64,000 nt of DNA, from contig CP070829.1 in assembly GCA_020344755.1 (NCBI GenBank), forward strand, positions 537,629 through 601,628. Reading direction: 5' to 3'. The notes under the pieces are model-generated. The model made no database searches. It was not told where the DNA came from and was given only the letters and a program-made list of their open reading frames with translations. The position numbers and the translations under genes are program-made. This stretch comes from Gemmatimonadales bacterium (GTDB taxonomy: Bacteria > Gemmatimonadota > Gemmatimonadetes > Longimicrobiales > Gaopeijiaceae). Shown piece after piece: positions 62,255 to 64,000 of this stretch. Each line of letters opens with the position of its first letter. Position 1 is the first letter of the stretch.

Positions 62255-64000
62255 CTGGAAACCCCTCCTGCGTCATGACGGCTTCAGCGGCCTGGAGGGT
62301 GCGCTCGATGTCGTCGGAGGTATGTGCGAAGGACCAGAACCAGGCTTCGAACGGACTGGGAGGAAGGTGGATCCCCTTCTCCAGCAGTCCGTGGAAGAGC
62401 GCATTGAATCGCTCCCGAGAAGACGCGGTCACCGAAGGCCAGTCGGTCACCTCGCCTTCGGAGAAGAAGAGCGAACCCATCCCTCCGGCCCGCTGCCACC
62501 GCATGGGTATGCCCAGACGACGGGCCAGATCCGCGAAGCCTTCATCGAAGATCCGCCCCAGCGAGTCCAGGTGTGCATGGACGGCGTCCTCCTCCTCGAG
62601 GTAGCGGAGGGCGGCCAGCCCCGCCGCGACCGCGAGTGGGTTACCGGAGAGGGTCCCGGCCTGGTAGACCGGTCCGTCCGGGGCGATCCGTCGCATGAGG
62701 TCTGCGCGACCGCCATACGCCCCCACCGGAAGTCCACCACCGATGACCTTGCCGAGGGTGGTGAGATCCGGGGTGACGCCATACCGCTCCTGGGCCCCAC
62801 CGCGGGCGACCCGGAATCCCGTCATGACCTCGTCGAAGATGAGGAGTGCCCCCTGCTCGCTGCAGAGCGTCTTCAATCCCTGCAGGAAGCCATCGACCGG
62901 GGGCACGCACCCCATGTTGCCACAGACCGGCTCGACGATGACACAAGCGATCTCTTCCGGGTGTGCTTCGAAGAGTGCCGCGACGGACGAGAGGTCGTTG
63001 AATTCCGCGACCAGGGAGTTCGCAGCCGTCCCCCGCGGCACGCCCGGAGAGGAGGGCACCCCGAGCGTCGCCGCACCGGAGCCCGCTTCCACAAGGAAGG
63101 CGTCTCCGTGGCCGTGGTACCCACCCCGGAATTTCACCACCCGATCCCTGCCCGTCGCCGCACGTGCCAGCCGAATCGCGCTCATGGTGGCCTCGGTACC
63201 CGAGTTGACCATGCGGACCACCTCGACCCCCGGCACCAGGCGCACGATGGTCTCGGCCAGGAGGATCTCCCCCTCCGTGGGCGCCCCGTAGGAAGTACCC
63301 CTGGTCACAGCCTCGGTCAGGGCGCGTCGAACGGACGGGTGGTTGTGGCCGAGGACCATCACGCCCCAGGAACCCACGAAGTCCAGCAACCGGCGCCCAT
63401 CGACGTCCTCCAGGAAGGCTCCGTCGGCGCCACGGATGAAGCGTGGGGTGCCCCCGACGCCCTTGAAGGCGCGCACCGGGCTGTTCACACCCCCGGGCAT
63501 CACCCGCCAGGCACGCTCGAGCAATTCCGGGCTCCGACCCTGCTCCTCAACCTTCTTCGAATCCATGGTCTCCCTCTGTTCACCACCTGCGATGTCGATA
63601 CAGGCCGAAATGAGCCCTTCCACCGATGCCTCCGCGGCCAACCTGGCGCGAATTCCTTCCTGTTCGAGAGCGGCGGCCGTGGTCGGACCGATGGCCACGG
63701 CCTCCGCGCCCCCGAGTGCGCTCCCCATGGCGTTGCCCAGGACCTCCGACACGGCGCGGACGGCGGATGGGCTGGCGAACAGGATGGCCGTCACCCCCTG
63801 GCTCAGGTCCTGCCGAACCGCGATGCCATCCGGTGGCACGATCTCCGTATGATAGGTCTCGACCTGGGCCACCTGAGCGCCCCGGGCCTCCAGCCCGCTC
63901 CGGAGCGTGGCTCGAGCCCGCGAGCCCGCGAAGAAGAGGACGCGGGTGCCGCGGAGCGGTTCTCCCTGGGCCAGGGTGTCCACCAGCCCCTGGGCGCCAC
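62247..64000 (-). CDS. hemL: HemD (partial) fused in frame to HemL
   Basis: One uninterrupted frame from the right edge to 62247. The first ~140 visible residues are the C-terminal half of uroporphyrinogen-III synthase HemD (TRVLFFAGSRARATLRSGLEARGA, FASPSAVRAV, AVAIGPTTAAALEQ). The rest is glutamate-1-semialdehyde 2,1-aminomutase HemL: VMPGGVNSPVRAFKGVGG, NSGTEATMSAIRLARAATGR, YHGHGDAFL, FDEVMTGFRVARGG, PLP-lysine motif LGKVIGGGLPVGAYGG and GTLSGNPLAVAAG. HemL could also start independently at ATG 63566, which has AGGGAG four bases upstream. HemL makes 5-aminolevulinate and HemD closes the tetrapyrrole ring. The end of HemD is beyond the window. Confidence 0.93.
   Translation of the reverse strand, partial: GAQGLVDTLAQGEPLRGTRVLFFAGSRARATLRSGLEARGAQVAQVETYHTEIVPPDGIAVRQDLSQGVTAILFASPSAVRAVSEVLGNAMGSALGGAEAVAIGPTTAAALEQEGIRARLAAEASVEGLISACIDIAGGEQRETMDSKKVEEQGRSPELLERAWRVMPGGVNSPVRAFKGVGGTPRFIRGADGAFLEDVDGRRLLDFVGSWGVMVLGHNHPSVRRALTEAVTRGTSYGAPTEGEILLAETIVRLVPGVEVVRMVNSGTEATMSAIRLARAATGRDRVVKFRGGYHGHGDAFLVEAGSGAATLGVPSSPGVPRGTAANSLVAEFNDLSSVAALFEAHPEEIACVIVEPVCGNMGCVPPVDGFLQGLKTLCSEQGALLIFDEVMTGFRVARGGAQERYGVTPDLTTLGKVIGGGLPVGAYGGRADLMRRIAPDGPVYQAGTLSGNPLAVAAGLAALRYLEEEDAVHAHLDSLGRIFDEGFADLARRLGIPMRWQRAGGMGSLFFSEGEVTDWPSVTASSRERFNALFHGLLEKGIHLPPSPFEAWFWSFAHTSDDIERTLQAAEAVMTQEGFPDA
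63551..63585 (-). promoter_or_regulatory. Internal ribosome site and ATG for HemL inside the HemD-HemL frame
   Basis: Reading the minus strand, AGGGAG and ACC precede ATG at 63566, with MDSKKVEEQGRSPELLERAW following as in free-standing HemL. Both a fused and a separate HemL could therefore be made. Confidence 0.55.

Noticed and set aside
60062-62278. 738-codon plus-strand frame across hemH and hemE
   Set aside because: Antisense shadow of two clear heme genes; no recognisable domain.

Overview
The window is about 64 kb of GC-rich, densely packed bacterial chromosome. The gene style suggests Gemmatimonadota or a related group: secreted proteins with signal peptides ending in 'AQ', Tat-exported metal enzymes, carboxypeptidase-regulatory/TonB-type outer-membrane proteins, a fused 2-oxoacid dehydrogenase E1, and many 4-nt ATGA/GTGA stop-start overlaps. 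This placement is inference; there is no rRNA or other taxonomic marker. No complete RNA gene, insertion sequence, integrase or CRISPR array is visible.

Layout. 1-10.8 kb: thyX (cut by the left edge) coupled to a secreted DinB-like protein, a Tat-exported metallo-beta-lactamase-fold protein, a small lipoprotein, glycerate 2-kinase, glutamate dehydrogenase, a 992-aa receiver/ATP-grasp (PPDK_N) protein and an M49-like peptidase. 10.8-19.5 kb: a polysaccharide-export locus with a Wza-like protein, a receiver protein carrying a degenerate GGDEF domain, a Wzc-like tyrosine autokinase, an NtrC-type sigma-54 activator, a soluble histidine kinase and a sugar-phosphate transferase, closed by a strong terminator. 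A -24/-12 element lies just upstream of wzc, so the activator may control it. 19.5-30.6 kb: TonB-type receptor plus lipoprotein, a minus-strand operon (secreted protein, lipoprotein, DDAH), a plug-only protein, FKBP lipoprotein, FluC and the E1 fusion. 30.7-34.2 kb: iron uptake, with a membrane-anchored DtxR-FeoA regulator and FeoB behind a palindromic operator. 34.3-41.2 kb: cyclophilin, a Tat M19 dipeptidase homologue with altered metal ligands, Nudix hydrolase, RNA m5C methyltransferase and an FG-GAP/LVIVD surface protein. 41.2-46 kb: a minus-strand operon pairing an ANKH-like membrane protein with an ENPP-like phosphodiesterase. 46-52.1 kb: M81 peptidase and a MacB-type efflux operon. 52.1-57 kb: accessory-looking, with a GT4-DUF6625 fusion, two degenerate tRNA-Ile 3' fragments and, between them, a gene made of two tandem SnoaL/NTF2-like domains. 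57-64 kb: TIGR04053-type radical SAM protein, then a minus-strand heme operon (hemD-hemL in one frame, hemE, hemH, hemG, membrane protein).

The best candidates for something undescribed are the ANKH/ENPP operon, the segment flanked by tRNA-Ile fragments, the HemD-HemL fusion, and the membrane-anchored DtxR-FeoA regulator with its probably leaderless promoter.
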